Assembly (NCBI GenBank): GCA_024742665.1
Contig: JANSYA010000002.1
Location: 620,001-684,000 of the forward strand
Reading direction: 5' to 3'
Source: a bacterium
GTDB taxonomy: Bacteria; Spirochaetota; Leptospiria; Leptospirales; Leptonemataceae
DNA length: 64,000 nt
Shown here in pieces: positions 26,778-35,699 of this stretch (its first letter is position 1; every line of letters starts with the position of its first letter). A model generated the notes under the pieces. That model was not told where the DNA came from. It was given only the letters and a program-made list of their open reading frames with translations, and searched no databases. A program made the position numbers and the translations under genes.

Positions 26778-27005
26778 TCAGAATGCGTCGGCCGTCATTT
26801 CGAAGGCGGTCTGCCCGCCTGCATATTTGAAATAGTCGACACAGGAACAGTCCGTCCAGTCTTCCGCGTCGCCCGCTTCCGGGTTCGCGCAGCGACCCGT
26901 CTGCTGATTCAGCGCGCAGCAATTATAAATATTAATATCGCTGATCTGGTCCTGAGTTCGATCGACGATGTCTTGCGTTATCGCTGCGTAGTCAAATTCC
27001 GGGCC
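26778..27005 (-). pseudogene. Remnant of a third LipL21-like lipoprotein gene (C-terminal part)
   Basis: About 70 codons in one frame match the C-terminal third of the two intact paralogues at 27100 and 27880. The fragment keeps IYNCCALNQQTGRCANP, WTDCSCVDYFKYAGGQ and AFEM, aligned with LYDCCSLNPQTGRCADP and ECQCVGYMKYPGGQ. The signal peptide, lipobox and conserved N-terminal half are missing. The frame stays open upstream only by running back through the terminator of the next gene, and the one ATG after that terminator is out of frame and hits a stop within eight codons. I therefore read it as a decayed duplicate. Confidence 0.75.
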
Positions 27006-27030
27006 CTCAGCCGTATGCGTATTCGCGCAT

Positions 27031-27066
27031 AAAAAAACCGGCCCGCGAAAATCGGGGCCGGTTTCT
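27031..27066 (-). terminator. Terminator of the first LipL21-like gene
   Basis: On the minus strand AAACCGGCCCC pairs with GGGCCGGTTT around a short loop and is followed by seven T. It is a textbook intrinsic terminator 33 bp after the gene's stop. Confidence 0.88.
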
Positions 27067-27099
27067 TGAGCGCGGATCCTGCGATCCGTCCGAATGCGA

Positions 27100-27708
27100 T
27101 TATTCGACCGAGGTTTCTTCCGCAATCGCTTCGAATGCTTTTTGTCCGCCGGGATACTTCATGTAGCCCACGCACTGGCATTCTTCCCAGGTCTCGTTAT
27201 CGCCTTCGTTCGGATCGGCGCAACGGCCGGTCTGCGGATTCAGGGAACAGCAGTCGTAGAGACCGATGCCGCTGATCTTGCCGGCGGTTTGCGTTACGAT
27301 CGCCTGGCCGGTAGACTGACCGTCAGATACGCCGGACGCCTGCTCGACGTAGTCGCCGATGATTTTGGAAAGGCCGTCGCCGGCTACTAAGTCACGCGCC
27401 GCGCGACGGCAGGTCGTTTGCTTCATGGCGATGCTGCCGGCACGAATGGCGCGTTCGGAAGAGCGCGCCGCGAACTTCATGTACAGATAGTCTTTGTTGC
27501 TGTCGTCCTGGCAGTATTCCGCCGGGCTCTGACCCGCTTTGGCTTTCGCTGCGTCCGGCGGGCAGGCCCAGCCTTCGAATACCCAGCCCTGGGCGCCGAC
27601 AGTAGTCGCATCGCGACGGCCATCGTCGCCGCCGCCGCAGGCGACGGAGAAGGCGAGCAATGCGGCCGCCAGTACCGCGGGAATCGCGGTTCGCTGTAGT
27701 GTGTTCAT
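27100..27708 (-). CDS. LipL21-like lipoprotein, copy 1
   Basis: A 202-residue lipoprotein: signal peptide with lipobox-like AFSVAC, then GGGDDGRRDATTVG. The central helices contain SIAMKQTTCRRAARDLVAGDG, and the Cys-rich end has YDCCSLNPQTGRCADP and ECQCVGYMKYPGGQKAFE. It shares most positions with the copy at 27880. The mature start and overall size (~21 kDa) resemble LipL21, an abundant outer-membrane lipoprotein of Leptospira, but I make that match from memory. About seven cysteines beyond the lipidated one suggest disulfides. AGGA 10 bases upstream of the ATG at 27708 supports this start over an in-frame TTG. It has its own terminator. Confidence 0.75.
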   Translation of the reverse strand: MNTLQRTAIPAVLAAALLAFSVACGGGDDGRRDATTVGAQGWVFEGWACPPDAAKAKAGQSPAEYCQDDSNKDYLYMKFAARSSERAIRAGSIAMKQTTCRRAARDLVAGDGLSKIIGDYVEQASGVSDGQSTGQAIVTQTAGKISGIGLYDCCSLNPQTGRCADPNEGDNETWEECQCVGYMKYPGGQKAFEAIAEETSVE

Positions 27709-27810
27709 GATCAATCCTTGAAATTTGATTTGCAGTGTTCGCGCTCACGCTTCGCCGGGATATGCGCCTGTCTGTCGAGTCGGACCGCCCGGGCGATGTC
27801 GTGAATGCGC

Positions 27811-27850
27811 AAAAAAACCGGAGCATTGATGCTGACAATACTCCGGTTCT
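27811..27850 (-). terminator. Terminator of the second LipL21-like gene
   Basis: On the minus strand AACCGGAGTATTG pairs imperfectly with CAATGCTCCGGTT around a 7-base loop and is followed by a T-run. It lies about 30 bp after the stop, so the two paralogues have separate transcripts. Confidence 0.85.
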
Positions 27851-27879
27851 TTCGTTCGCTCTTTGAATAGAGACTGAGA

Positions 27880-28473
27880 TTATTCTACGGAAACCTCTTC
27901 GGCTACCGCTTCGAAAGCGCGCTGTCCGCCGGGGAACTTGAAGTAACCCACACACTGACAGTCTTCCCAGGTCTCAGCGTCGCCGTCAGACGGGTTCGCG
28001 CAGCGACCGGTTTGCTGGTTCAGAGAGCAGCAGTCATAGATACCGATACCGCTGATCTTACCCTGAGTCTGGGTCACGATCGCCTGACCGGTAGACTGAC
28101 CATCAGATACGCCTGAAGCCTGCTCGACGTAGTCGCCGATGATTTTAGAAAGACCGTCGCCGGCGACCAGGTCACGCGAAGCGCGACGGCAGGTCGTTTG
28201 TTTCATGGCGATGCTGCCAGCCCGGATTGCACGCTCGGAAGCGCGAGCCGAGAACTTCAGATACAGATAGTCTTTGTTGTCGTCATCCACACAGTAGTCT
28301 GCGGGACTCAGTCCTGATTTCGCTTTGGCCGCGTCGGGGGCACACGCCCAACCTTCGAAGACCCAGCCTTCCGCGCCGACCGTAGTCGCGTCGCGACGAC
28401 CGTCGTTGGTACCGCCGCATGCGACGGTGAAGGACAGTGCCAGTAAGGCTGCTAATATAGAAAATTGTTTCAT
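27880..28473 (-). CDS. LipL21-like lipoprotein, copy 2
   Basis: A 197-residue lipoprotein: MKQFSILAALLALSFTVAC signal, then GGTNDGRRDATTVG, GWVFEGWACAPDAAKAK, a helical middle with MKQTTCRRASRDLVAGDG, and a Cys-rich C-terminal part ending VSVE. It is closely similar to the copy downstream, with strong nucleotide identity, so the duplication is fairly recent or kept alike by conversion. TAGGAGC about 8 bases before the ATG at 28473 is the best ribosome-binding site of the three copies. The long AT-rich leader upstream (to 28688) probably holds the promoter, with TATAAA on the minus strand near 28514-28509. The likely location is the outer membrane, periplasmic or surface face. Confidence 0.78.
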   Translation of the reverse strand: MKQFSILAALLALSFTVACGGTNDGRRDATTVGAEGWVFEGWACAPDAAKAKSGLSPADYCVDDDNKDYLYLKFSARASERAIRAGSIAMKQTTCRRASRDLVAGDGLSKIIGDYVEQASGVSDGQSTGQAIVTQTQGKISGIGIYDCCSLNQQTGRCANPSDGDAETWEDCQCVGYFKFPGGQRAFEAVAEEVSVE

Positions 28474-28688
28474 TGTATAGGCTCCTATTCTTGAAAGAAC
28501 TCCTCTGTTTATAGAACGCTTTATCGTGCGATGAGTTGAATTTCTGAGACCATCGGACGACATGGATCTTCAAGCGTTCTGAGGATTCCGTCAATCGTTT
28601 TACTCACCTCTGTGTAAAAAGCTTTTCCAGGCTTTCTCTGGATTTTAGTCGACTGCACGAATTGATTGGTTCGTTTTAAAAAAACCGC

Positions 28689-30626
28689 ATGCCGCCTCGA
28701 TTTCGCGAAATTCCACTATTATACGCCTTCTCCGCGGGGCTGACCGCGCTGCTGGCGGTCCCGCCCGCGCTGGCCCTGTGGGCCTGGCCCGATGCCAACA
28801 CGCTGCAAATATTGCAACAGCGAGTCGTGGGCGTCGAGCGTGCGCTCGGCTTTGGACTGTTAACATTGTGTTTGATTTTGATCCTGCGACGGGCGCATCA
28901 AAGCCGGCGCCGGGCGCTGCTCGGAGAAACGAGCGCTGAGAATCCGACCGACGCATCGCCGGAATCGAAATCGGCGGGTACCGGCTCCGCGGCTACGAGC
29001 CAGTCGACGAACATCTCGAATCGCGGCGACCGGGCCGGAGCTCTGCGCCGCGCCGCACTGATCTTTCCGGCCGTATTCGCGCCGGCCGTGCCGCTCCTGA
29101 TCTATCTGTGGCAATTCAATCAGCTGGCATACGCGAATCTATTTTTAGGCGATCAGGACTTTACGAATATTTCGACGGCGATCAATCATACGGCGCGCTG
29201 GCAGGGTTTTCTTACGACGCCCTTTCTGGCGACCGGACCGACCGGCAGCTATCTCGGGCATCACTTTTCGCCGCTGCTGGCGCTCTATGCTCCCTTCTAC
29301 TGGCTGGCCGACGCGCTGGCGGCGCACGGCGCGTTCGGAGGATCGCGACCGACCCACATGGTCTACGCCGTGTGTCTGTGGTCGACGCTGGCTCTGGGAC
29401 TGTTGTTCTGGGCGCGTCTGGTTCAAAAAGAACTGCGCAATCCCTTCACGGCGGTCAGCTGCATGGCCGTCATCTGCGGAGCCTATCCGCTCTGGCGCCT
29501 GGCGCTCTCGTATCACTACGAACTGCCGGTCATTCCGCTTTCAGCCCTGACCTTTCTGGCCCTCGCCCGCTGGCGCCAGGTCGGCCGCAGTCGCTGGCTG
29601 TTCTGGCTGTGCCTGATTCTGTGGATGGCGAACAAAGAAGACATCGCCCTGTACGTCGGACTCTTCGCGATCTATCTTGTGAGTCACCGCGGTGAAAGTC
29701 CCGGGAGCGCCGCCGTCGCGCATTTAACGCGCGCCGTCGCTGTCGGCGTCGCGGCCCTGGCCTGGCTGCTGCTGGCCCTGTGGGCGATGGACTGGATCGG
29801 CGGACCGGAGCGCGTCGACTGGATCAGCATGTGGTCGGAGCCGACTCCGTTTTCCGAGCGCAGTCTGCGACCGGGATTCTTTTTGTTATTGTCCTGCGCT
29901 TTCTTGCCCGTCCTCAATCTGCGCTTCTTTGCGATCGTGCTGCTGCCGCTGATGCTCTTTCACTATCTGTCACAACAGATCTGGCACCACAGCTATCTCG
30001 GACACTATAGTTACGCGATCCTGCCGTTCTTGTTTTTCGGATTGATTCGCGGCCTGCAGCGATTGGAAGCGGGCTTCGCCTTCTGGCGCGAAGCCGCAGG
30101 CACGGATCGCGGCTTTGGGGGCGATGGGGGAGATGGTGGCGAACACAGAGACCTGCGCCTGATTCTACTGGTCGCCGTACTCGCGTGCAGCTTCTTCGCG
30201 GCAAGCGCCGATCGCTATATGCCCTTGCCGCGCCTGGCGACCGACGCCCGCTATCCCGCGGTTGAGAGTCTGCTGCAAAATATACCCGCGGGCGCCTGCC
30301 TGCAAACCCAGTCGCCGTTCAGCGCGCACACGCCGCTCGACGTGCATGTCTTTCCGCTCATGACTCCGCAGGGCAATCCAGCGCACGACGCGGTGCCCGG
30401 GCCGCACAACTTCGAACGCTTTTATTTTCGCGATCGCGCCTGCCAGGGATACTATCTCTTGCTTGATCCACAGGATCCGATGCCGCCGTTTTATACGCGC
30501 GAACATCTGGACGCCTTCGCGCAGTTTGCGGAGCGGAATTTGACGGAGATACCGCTGCAAAGCGCAGCGTCGGGAAAGGGGGAGTCAGCCTCTGAGTTAA
30601 GGCTGTATCGACTGTCCGTATTCTAA
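28689..30626 (+). CDS. DUF2079 polytopic membrane protein
   Basis: A 645-residue inner-membrane protein with roughly ten to twelve hydrophobic helices. The motifs LGDQDFTNISTAINHTARW, YLGHHFSPLLALYAPFYWL and WMANKEDIALYVGLFAIYL are those of DUF2079, a family related in topology to GT-C glycosyltransferases; its activity is not established. The GDQD stretch fits the acidic first-loop position of GT-C enzymes. A polar linker (about residues 78-115) and a Gly-rich loop near residue 480 look like added low-complexity segments. It is divergent from the LipL21-like genes and convergent with the Hpt gene. Confidence 0.85.
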   Translation: MPPRFREIPLLYAFSAGLTALLAVPPALALWAWPDANTLQILQQRVVGVERALGFGLLTLCLILILRRAHQSRRRALLGETSAENPTDASPESKSAGTGSAATSQSTNISNRGDRAGALRRAALIFPAVFAPAVPLLIYLWQFNQLAYANLFLGDQDFTNISTAINHTARWQGFLTTPFLATGPTGSYLGHHFSPLLALYAPFYWLADALAAHGAFGGSRPTHMVYAVCLWSTLALGLLFWARLVQKELRNPFTAVSCMAVICGAYPLWRLALSYHYELPVIPLSALTFLALARWRQVGRSRWLFWLCLILWMANKEDIALYVGLFAIYLVSHRGESPGSAAVAHLTRAVAVGVAALAWLLLALWAMDWIGGPERVDWISMWSEPTPFSERSLRPGFFLLLSCAFLPVLNLRFFAIVLLPLMLFHYLSQQIWHHSYLGHYSYAILPFLFFGLIRGLQRLEAGFAFWREAAGTDRGFGGDGGDGGEHRDLRLILLVAVLACSFFAASADRYMPLPRLATDARYPAVESLLQNIPAGACLQTQSPFSAHTPLDVHVFPLMTPQGNPAHDAVPGPHNFERFYFRDRACQGYYLLLDPQDPMPPFYTREHLDAFAQFAERNLTEIPLQSAASGKGESASELRLYRLSVF

Positions 30627-30645
30627 CGGAACGGGCGATCAGTAC

Positions 30646-30951
30646 TTATACGTAAGTAATGTCGATGCGCGTCAAATAATCCTGGATCTGGCCCAGGGTT
30701 TTCTGAATTTCGCCCGCGTCGCTCTCTTTGGCGGCGTCTTCGATCTGCTTGCCGAAGCGCGAAAGGTCGTGGAAACCATAGCCGCCGCCGGAGCCTTTCA
30801 TATTGTGGCCGAGCACCCGGCACTGCTCGAAGTCTCCGGAGCTGACGGCCGCGGTGATCTTTTCGAGATTCTTGTCGAGGTTGGATAGATAGGTGGGAAT
30901 CAGATCCTCCAGATCCGCGTCGACTTCTACTTTGATCCTATCACCTGACAT
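30646..30951 (-). CDS. Stand-alone histidine phosphotransfer (Hpt) protein
   Basis: A 101-residue protein matching a single Hpt domain. The phospho-accepting histidine is in LGHNMKGSGGGYGF, the normal HxxKGxG motif, inside a four-helix bundle. It would pass phosphate between receiver domains in a multistep phosphorelay. No histidine kinase or response regulator is nearby, so it is an orphan. The ATG at 30951 has AGGGTAG 6-12 bases upstream; the frame stays open further upstream, but that part has no family similarity. It lies 137 bp downstream of the LptE-like gene on the same strand. Confidence 0.88.
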   Translation of the reverse strand: MSGDRIKVEVDADLEDLIPTYLSNLDKNLEKITAAVSSGDFEQCRVLGHNMKGSGGGYGFHDLSRFGKQIEDAAKESDAGEIQKTLGQIQDYLTRIDITYV

Positions 30952-31088
30952 AGCTCTACCCTGCCCAATCCTACCAAACACAGAATTAAAACGCAACCGT
31001 ATTTGGGGACTCTTTTTTCCAGCCGGCCTGACTTTTAACGCTGAGCTAATGCAGCGCCGTCCGCGGAGCATCCGAAAAGCTAAGTCTT

Positions 31089-31709
31089 CTATTGTAATGT
31101 GTTCGGCTCTTCCCCTGTGACAGGAGTCGATCGGTTTAGAAACTCAGTCTCAATAACATTACTCACCCGCTGGGCCAACTGTCGCAGGACTCGCTGACGC
31201 GCTTCGAATTCGCTTTCGAGAAAACCTTCCCGCTCGGAATATTCGACCCGCGCGCTGACTTCCCGCGAAAACCAGAGATTTTCACCGGGCTTTTCGCGGA
31301 CTTTAATACGCGCGGCGACCAGCAGTTCGAAGCGCGTGGGCGTGCGCAGGTTGTCAAACATGCGACCCGATTTACGATACACGGAAATTTCGCCGTACAC
31401 CCACAGGCGCGCTTCATCGCGAGTCTTCATCAGCGCGAAATTTTCGCGCCGGGCGATTTCCCGCCGAACGATTTCCGTCAACTCGACGTTTACGTCCGGC
31501 TGAAAGGACTGATTCGTAAAATTATGCAAAAAGAGCGTCCGCTCCGCCGGCGCATATTCGGAAAGATCGACGCGCGCGAAATAGGCGCAGCCGCTCGCCT
31601 GTATCATACAGATCGCAAGCAAGGCGACGCCAACCAGACGCCGACGAGTCCACCGGCCGCCGACGTTTTGCGAGGGATTCATCCAATGAATGCAAGCGAA
31701 AGCGCTCAT
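31089..31709 (-). CDS. LptE-like lipoprotein
   Basis: A 206-residue protein with a lipoprotein signal (VALLAICMIQASGC). The mature part has TLFLHNFTNQSFQPDVNVELTEIV, like the FxNxTFEPGLExxLT motif of the LptE/LPS-assembly lipoprotein family, followed by a middle with WVYGEISVYRKSG and F-x-N-x-R strands. Family members sit at the outer membrane and help LptD insert LPS. It is the last gene of a minus-strand ABC operon; its ATG overlaps the stop of the DUF4340 gene as ATGA. A later ATG at 31682 gives a more typical signal peptide. Whether it serves LPS export or the ABC system is unknown. Confidence 0.75.
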   Translation of the reverse strand: MSAFACIHWMNPSQNVGGRWTRRRLVGVALLAICMIQASGCAYFARVDLSEYAPAERTLFLHNFTNQSFQPDVNVELTEIVRREIARRENFALMKTRDEARLWVYGEISVYRKSGRMFDNLRTPTRFELLVAARIKVREKPGENLWFSREVSARVEYSEREGFLESEFEARQRVLRQLAQRVSNVIETEFLNRSTPVTGEEPNTLQ

Positions 31710-32875
31710 TGATTGCCGCTCGCGCCGTCGTCGTTTGCACTCGCTTCGGTTTCCGGCTGCGGCTCCGGGGGCACATAGCCGGAAATGATTTGCATATTGC
31801 GCAGAGCGTTTTCAACGGCGGTGCGACGAGCCCAGTCGGTGCCGATCGACACCGAGCTCTGAATCAAAATCAGGTCCTCGTCCGTAGCTTCGATGCCAGG
31901 CGCCTGACGAAAGCGCATCCAGTACGAATCGCCTTTTGCAATGTCGACTTTTACTTCGGCGAAGTCTTTGCCGGCCTGTTCCCAGAGCGCTTCGGCGTCG
32001 CCGATCTCGGCGGCTTCGTCGCGAAAGCGATGGATCATCATGCTTTTCACTGCGGCGTCCAGCGGACTGGCGATATTGTTCGGGATATCCGTCGAAGAAT
32101 CGTCGGCAGGATTGTAGCGCCGGTAAATCGTCAGGGGCGCGCCCTGTTCCCGGGGCTCCTGAGCGGCGTTCAATCGCAGAGTCTCGCCGTCTTTGTTCGT
32201 GACGCGAATCTCTCGCGTAAAGGAAGCGGTCGGATAGTACAGGATACGTTTTTCACGATAGCTAAACGGACTCTGAGTGAATTTATCGAAGAGATACGAA
32301 CCGATGATCAGAAGCAGATCTTCATGATCATAATAAGTCGACGCAACGAAACGATTCGCGCCGCCGGACTTCACTCCCGCTCGAAGCTCGACCGGCGTGC
32401 CGCCCGGACGTTCGTAAAATCGCACGACATGCTCCGGCTCATTCAGGCCGAACTCCGCTTCCCGCTCCGGTGAAAGCCGGTGGTAGGCGTTGAGCTTCGG
32501 CCGACGCCAGTCGCGAAAGGTGTTCGTCACGCTGGGTCCGCCGCGACGCCGCACGTACTCCGGTTTCGCGTCTGCGCTTTGGCCGTCGTCCTCCGTCACA
32601 CCTTCAATCGCAGCATCCGTAGCAGTATCGTTCGCGGCGAGCACCGCGGCCGGAGATTCGGTGAAATAGCTGTCTGAAACCAGACCGGGCTCGCGAATCA
32701 ATCGCAAAGTCGGATGGGGCGCGTCGGCGCTGGCGTAGTACTCGATCACCTGCCAGTCTTCTTTCCAGACAATGCTATCGCGAGCGCTGTCCTCGCCGTC
32801 GGAAGGACCCCACAAAATCAGCAGCAGAATCAAAACGCCGGCGACGGCGGCGATGTGCGGATAGTAGCGCTGCAT
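31706..32875 (-). CDS. DUF4340-domain membrane-anchored protein
   Basis: A 389-residue protein with one N-terminal membrane helix (IAAVAGVLILLLILWG) and a large extracytoplasmic part. The region from EFGLNEPEHVVRFYERPGGTPVEL through FVASTYYDHEDLLLIIGSYLFDKF has the DUF4340 pattern, a family that commonly accompanies GldG-like ABC subunits, as it does here. An Ala/Asp/Thr-rich low-complexity segment lies around residues 75-105. The tail is polar. It starts 2 bp after the GldG-like gene and ends in an ATGA overlap with the LptE-like gene, so it is tightly embedded in the operon. Its biochemical role is not known. Confidence 0.8.
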   Translation of the reverse strand: MQRYYPHIAAVAGVLILLLILWGPSDGEDSARDSIVWKEDWQVIEYYASADAPHPTLRLIREPGLVSDSYFTESPAAVLAANDTATDAAIEGVTEDDGQSADAKPEYVRRRGGPSVTNTFRDWRRPKLNAYHRLSPEREAEFGLNEPEHVVRFYERPGGTPVELRAGVKSGGANRFVASTYYDHEDLLLIIGSYLFDKFTQSPFSYREKRILYYPTASFTREIRVTNKDGETLRLNAAQEPREQGAPLTIYRRYNPADDSSTDIPNNIASPLDAAVKSMMIHRFRDEAAEIGDAEALWEQAGKDFAEVKVDIAKGDSYWMRFRQAPGIEATDEDLILIQSSVSIGTDWARRTAVENALRNMQIISGYVPPEPQPETEASANDDGASGNQ

Positions 32876-32877
32876 TT

Positions 32878-34800
32878 TTACGCGGCCTCGACGAAGCGCC
32901 GGTTCTTGCGGAACCAGTAGATGCTGAATCCCAGGCCGGCTCCGACCACCACCGGAAAGAGCAGGGCGAACAGGATCAGCCAGAACTTCGCGTCTTCAGA
33001 GATTTGAATCGTGCGGCTTTGCTTTTCTTTCGGCGCGAGAGCCGCGACTAAAGGACTCTCGGTCAGCCAGAACAATCCCTGCGAAGCCAGGGTCATATTT
33101 TTATTCACGACCGGAAACGATAGACCGCGCTCCGCCAGCCAATCGACGCCGGAGAACATCACGACTTTCGCGCCGTCGGGCACGCCCGCCTGCTGATAGG
33201 CCAGCCCCAGAATGGAACGAGCCGCAGTTTCGGCGCCGTCTCGCCGGCCGTTGCGATTCGCGTCGTGAAACGCGGTATGGGGCGAGTGCAAAAATTCGGT
33301 CGGCGTAAGATCTTTCAGGGCGCGCGCTTCGGCGACCTGCGGATCCGTCAGTTGACGGGCGGCCGACACAAAAGATCCGCTCAGGGGCATGACGATCAGC
33401 GGCTGCAGTCCCGACGCGAGACCCTCGACAATGCCGTGATCGCCGAAGGTATTCACGACCGCCACGCCGGTGAGATTCGTGCTGGTCAGAACCTGTGTTT
33501 TATAATCGTAGCCTTTGCCGCCCAGCTCGGATCGCAGCCAGGCGAAGTCTTCGCGACCGGCGGGGTCCAGGGCGATAAAGAGCCGGCCGCCGCCTTTGAC
33601 GTAGTCGATGATCGCCTGGCGCGCTTCCGGTCCGAAGGGCACGGTCGGACCCAGAATGAATACGACGGTGGCCTCTTCCGGAATCGGGCCGGGCCAGCCG
33701 TTGTTCGTATCGAGAGAATAGAGCGTGCTGTTAAAAAATCGCAGCTGTTCTTTCAGCGACTCGACGCTCGCCGCACGTTCGGTGTTGCGCGTCAGACTAT
33801 AGCGTTCGCCGTTAGAGGCCGTGAAATACAGATTGCGCTGGGGCGATGCGACGTACAGCAGCGCGCGCGTAACTTCCCGCTCCAGCTTGTTCATATCTTT
33901 TTGCGAAGTGACGTAGACCCGTCGTTCGACGTAGGGTTTTTCAGCGGCGGCGTCCTGGCGCAGGACGCGAAAGATCAGCGTGCCGTTGCTGACCGTGCCG
34001 AATTCCTGAGTATTGAATGCCTGCAGATCGGCGTTCAGAAATTCCAGATCGATCTTCGGATTCGCTTTGGGAATATTCGAGATCATCACTCGCAGCTCGT
34101 CGGTGATGCGATAGAGTTCCGGCTGGCGCTGGCGATCGGCGCGCGTGCGCACGGCCTGCTGTTCCGGCAAGAAGGCGTACAATTTTACGTCCGCGTCGAT
34201 CGATCCGATGATAGTCTGCGCGTCGTCGCTGAACGAATAAAAACCAGGCGAAAGATCCAGAGACGGATTGCGGTTGCCCACGACGTAGTTGACGAGCACC
34301 AGCACGGTAACGAGCGCGAAGATCGAATAGGCGGCGCCTTTCAGATAGCTTTGCTTTTGTTCGACGACGCCCGTGGATGCGACCGCTTCGACCGAATGGC
34401 TGAGGCTCATCATCAAACGATAGACCAGAGCCGCACCGTAGCTCAGCAAAAAGAGAAACAGAAAGGCCAGCCGCAGGCGGGGCAAAAAGGAATCTTCGCC
34501 GGCCACCAGCTGGTCGACCGGAACTTCCATTAAGTTTCGCGCGAGAAAAAAGCTCACGGCCAGCAAGCCCGCTCCCCAGCTAATCCACAGACCGCGTTCA
34601 ATTCCGCGGCCGCGTACCGCGCCGGATCGCCCGAAAATGCAAACCAGCGGGTCGGACAGAGCCAGGATCAGCCCCAGTCCTGCGAAGAGCATACTCTGCA
34701 GGCCCTGGTCGAAGGACACGGCCAGAAAGAAGATCAGCGTGCCGGTAAAGAACACCCAGATCCCGTAGCGTTGATAAAAGGGTAAAAGTTTTTCCATCAT
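32878..34800 (-). CDS. GldG-like ABC transporter auxiliary protein
   Basis: A 640-residue protein. The first ~170 residues hold four membrane helices. A large extracytoplasmic domain (~residues 175-590) then contains PSLDLSPGFYSFSDDAQTIIG, RVMISNIPKANPKIDLEFLN and FILGPTVPFGPEARQAIIDYVKGGGRLFIALDP, which is the ABC_transp_aux (GldG) pattern, and one last helix ends near the C-terminus (ILFALLFPVVVGAGLGFSIYWF). In Bacteroidetes GldG works with GldA and GldF in gliding, but the family is widespread in non-gliding bacteria, including spirochaetes. The permease gene is 101 bp upstream. Confidence 0.88.
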   Translation of the reverse strand: MMEKLLPFYQRYGIWVFFTGTLIFFLAVSFDQGLQSMLFAGLGLILALSDPLVCIFGRSGAVRGRGIERGLWISWGAGLLAVSFFLARNLMEVPVDQLVAGEDSFLPRLRLAFLFLFLLSYGAALVYRLMMSLSHSVEAVASTGVVEQKQSYLKGAAYSIFALVTVLVLVNYVVGNRNPSLDLSPGFYSFSDDAQTIIGSIDADVKLYAFLPEQQAVRTRADRQRQPELYRITDELRVMISNIPKANPKIDLEFLNADLQAFNTQEFGTVSNGTLIFRVLRQDAAAEKPYVERRVYVTSQKDMNKLEREVTRALLYVASPQRNLYFTASNGERYSLTRNTERAASVESLKEQLRFFNSTLYSLDTNNGWPGPIPEEATVVFILGPTVPFGPEARQAIIDYVKGGGRLFIALDPAGREDFAWLRSELGGKGYDYKTQVLTSTNLTGVAVVNTFGDHGIVEGLASGLQPLIVMPLSGSFVSAARQLTDPQVAEARALKDLTPTEFLHSPHTAFHDANRNGRRDGAETAARSILGLAYQQAGVPDGAKVVMFSGVDWLAERGLSFPVVNKNMTLASQGLFWLTESPLVAALAPKEKQSRTIQISEDAKFWLILFALLFPVVVGAGLGFSIYWFRKNRRFVEAA

Positions 34801-34901
34801 ATGAAACCAGCTCGAAACTCAAAGTTATGGCGCCCGGGCGAGCGACACGCGCGGCGCAGCCCGACGCCGCAGAGTTAGTACTGCGCCGCGGTCCGCGCCG
34901 A

Positions 34902-35699
34902 TCAGCTCTGTCCGCGCCAGCGGCGCGATTCGAGGACCTTCACGGTCAAAAATAAAAAGAACACGGTCAGGCTGGCGAAGAACACCACGCCTTTCAGCGG
35001 CACCACGCCCCGCGTAAACGGCAGAAAGTGATTCAGACCGTGCAGATAGGTCAGGATGCCTTTCGCCGGTTCGGGCAGCAGACCCGCCAGAAAGCCGCCA
35101 ATGTCGATCAGAATCAAAATCGCGCCGCCGATCAAAAGCGAAATCAGATAGCTGTCCGACAGACTCGAAGCAAAGACCCCGACGCTGTAGGCGTACAGCC
35201 CCGTCAGAATTAAGCCCAGCAGCCCGGAAACGACGACGTACCAGTCGCCCTCGGCGATGCCCGCGACGTACACCATCGTGATTCCCGTGACCAGGCCGGT
35301 CATGAGAAAGGCGCCCATCAGAAATTTGCCCAGCACCAGTTCGAGATCGGTGACCGGCAGCGTGTACAGCAGCTCCAGGGTTCCCTGCCGCCGTTCGTTC
35401 ACGAAAGCCGACATCGACAAAAAAAGCGCCGATAGAATCGTGAATATATAGAAGAGATGGTACAGCACCCGGGCGATATCTTCGTAGGTCGTGCCCGGCG
35501 TCATAACCAGCAGCACGCTCAGGAGCCCGCAAATAAATACGACGATGCCGATGCTCAGAGCGGGCAGATTCGAGCCCATGAATGAATTGATTTCTTTCAG
35601 AAAAATCCAGCGGGCCTGGCGAAAGACCCGGGTCGCCGAAACATCTGCAACGGCTGCGGACTTAACTTCATCTTGACTTGTGTTAGTTTCAGACGTCAT
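34902..35699 (-). CDS. ABC-2 type permease (GldF-like)
   Basis: A 265-residue inner-membrane protein with six hydrophobic helices after a short cytoplasmic N-terminus (RVFRQARWIFLKEINSFMGS). The cytoplasmic loop ERRQGTLELLYTLPVTDLELVLGKFL is the classic ABC-2 permease motif. With the ATPase directly upstream (a 1-bp overlap, TGATG) it makes the transporter core, and the GldG-like and DUF4340 proteins downstream are likely extracytoplasmic partners. Substrate unknown. A 101-bp gap after this gene contains no clear signal. Confidence 0.88.
   Translation of the reverse strand: MTSETNTSQDEVKSAAVADVSATRVFRQARWIFLKEINSFMGSNLPALSIGIVVFICGLLSVLLVMTPGTTYEDIARVLYHLFYIFTILSALFLSMSAFVNERRQGTLELLYTLPVTDLELVLGKFLMGAFLMTGLVTGITMVYVAGIAEGDWYVVVSGLLGLILTGLYAYSVGVFASSLSDSYLISLLIGGAILILIDIGGFLAGLLPEPAKGILTYLHGLNHFLPFTRGVVPLKGVVFFASLTVFFLFLTVKVLESRRWRGQS

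Noticed and set aside
33265-34533. Long open frame on the plus strand, opposite the GldG-like gene
   Set aside because: It is antisense to a well-supported gene, has biased composition (Arg/Gln/His) and no domain. GC-rich codon bias keeps such shadow frames open.
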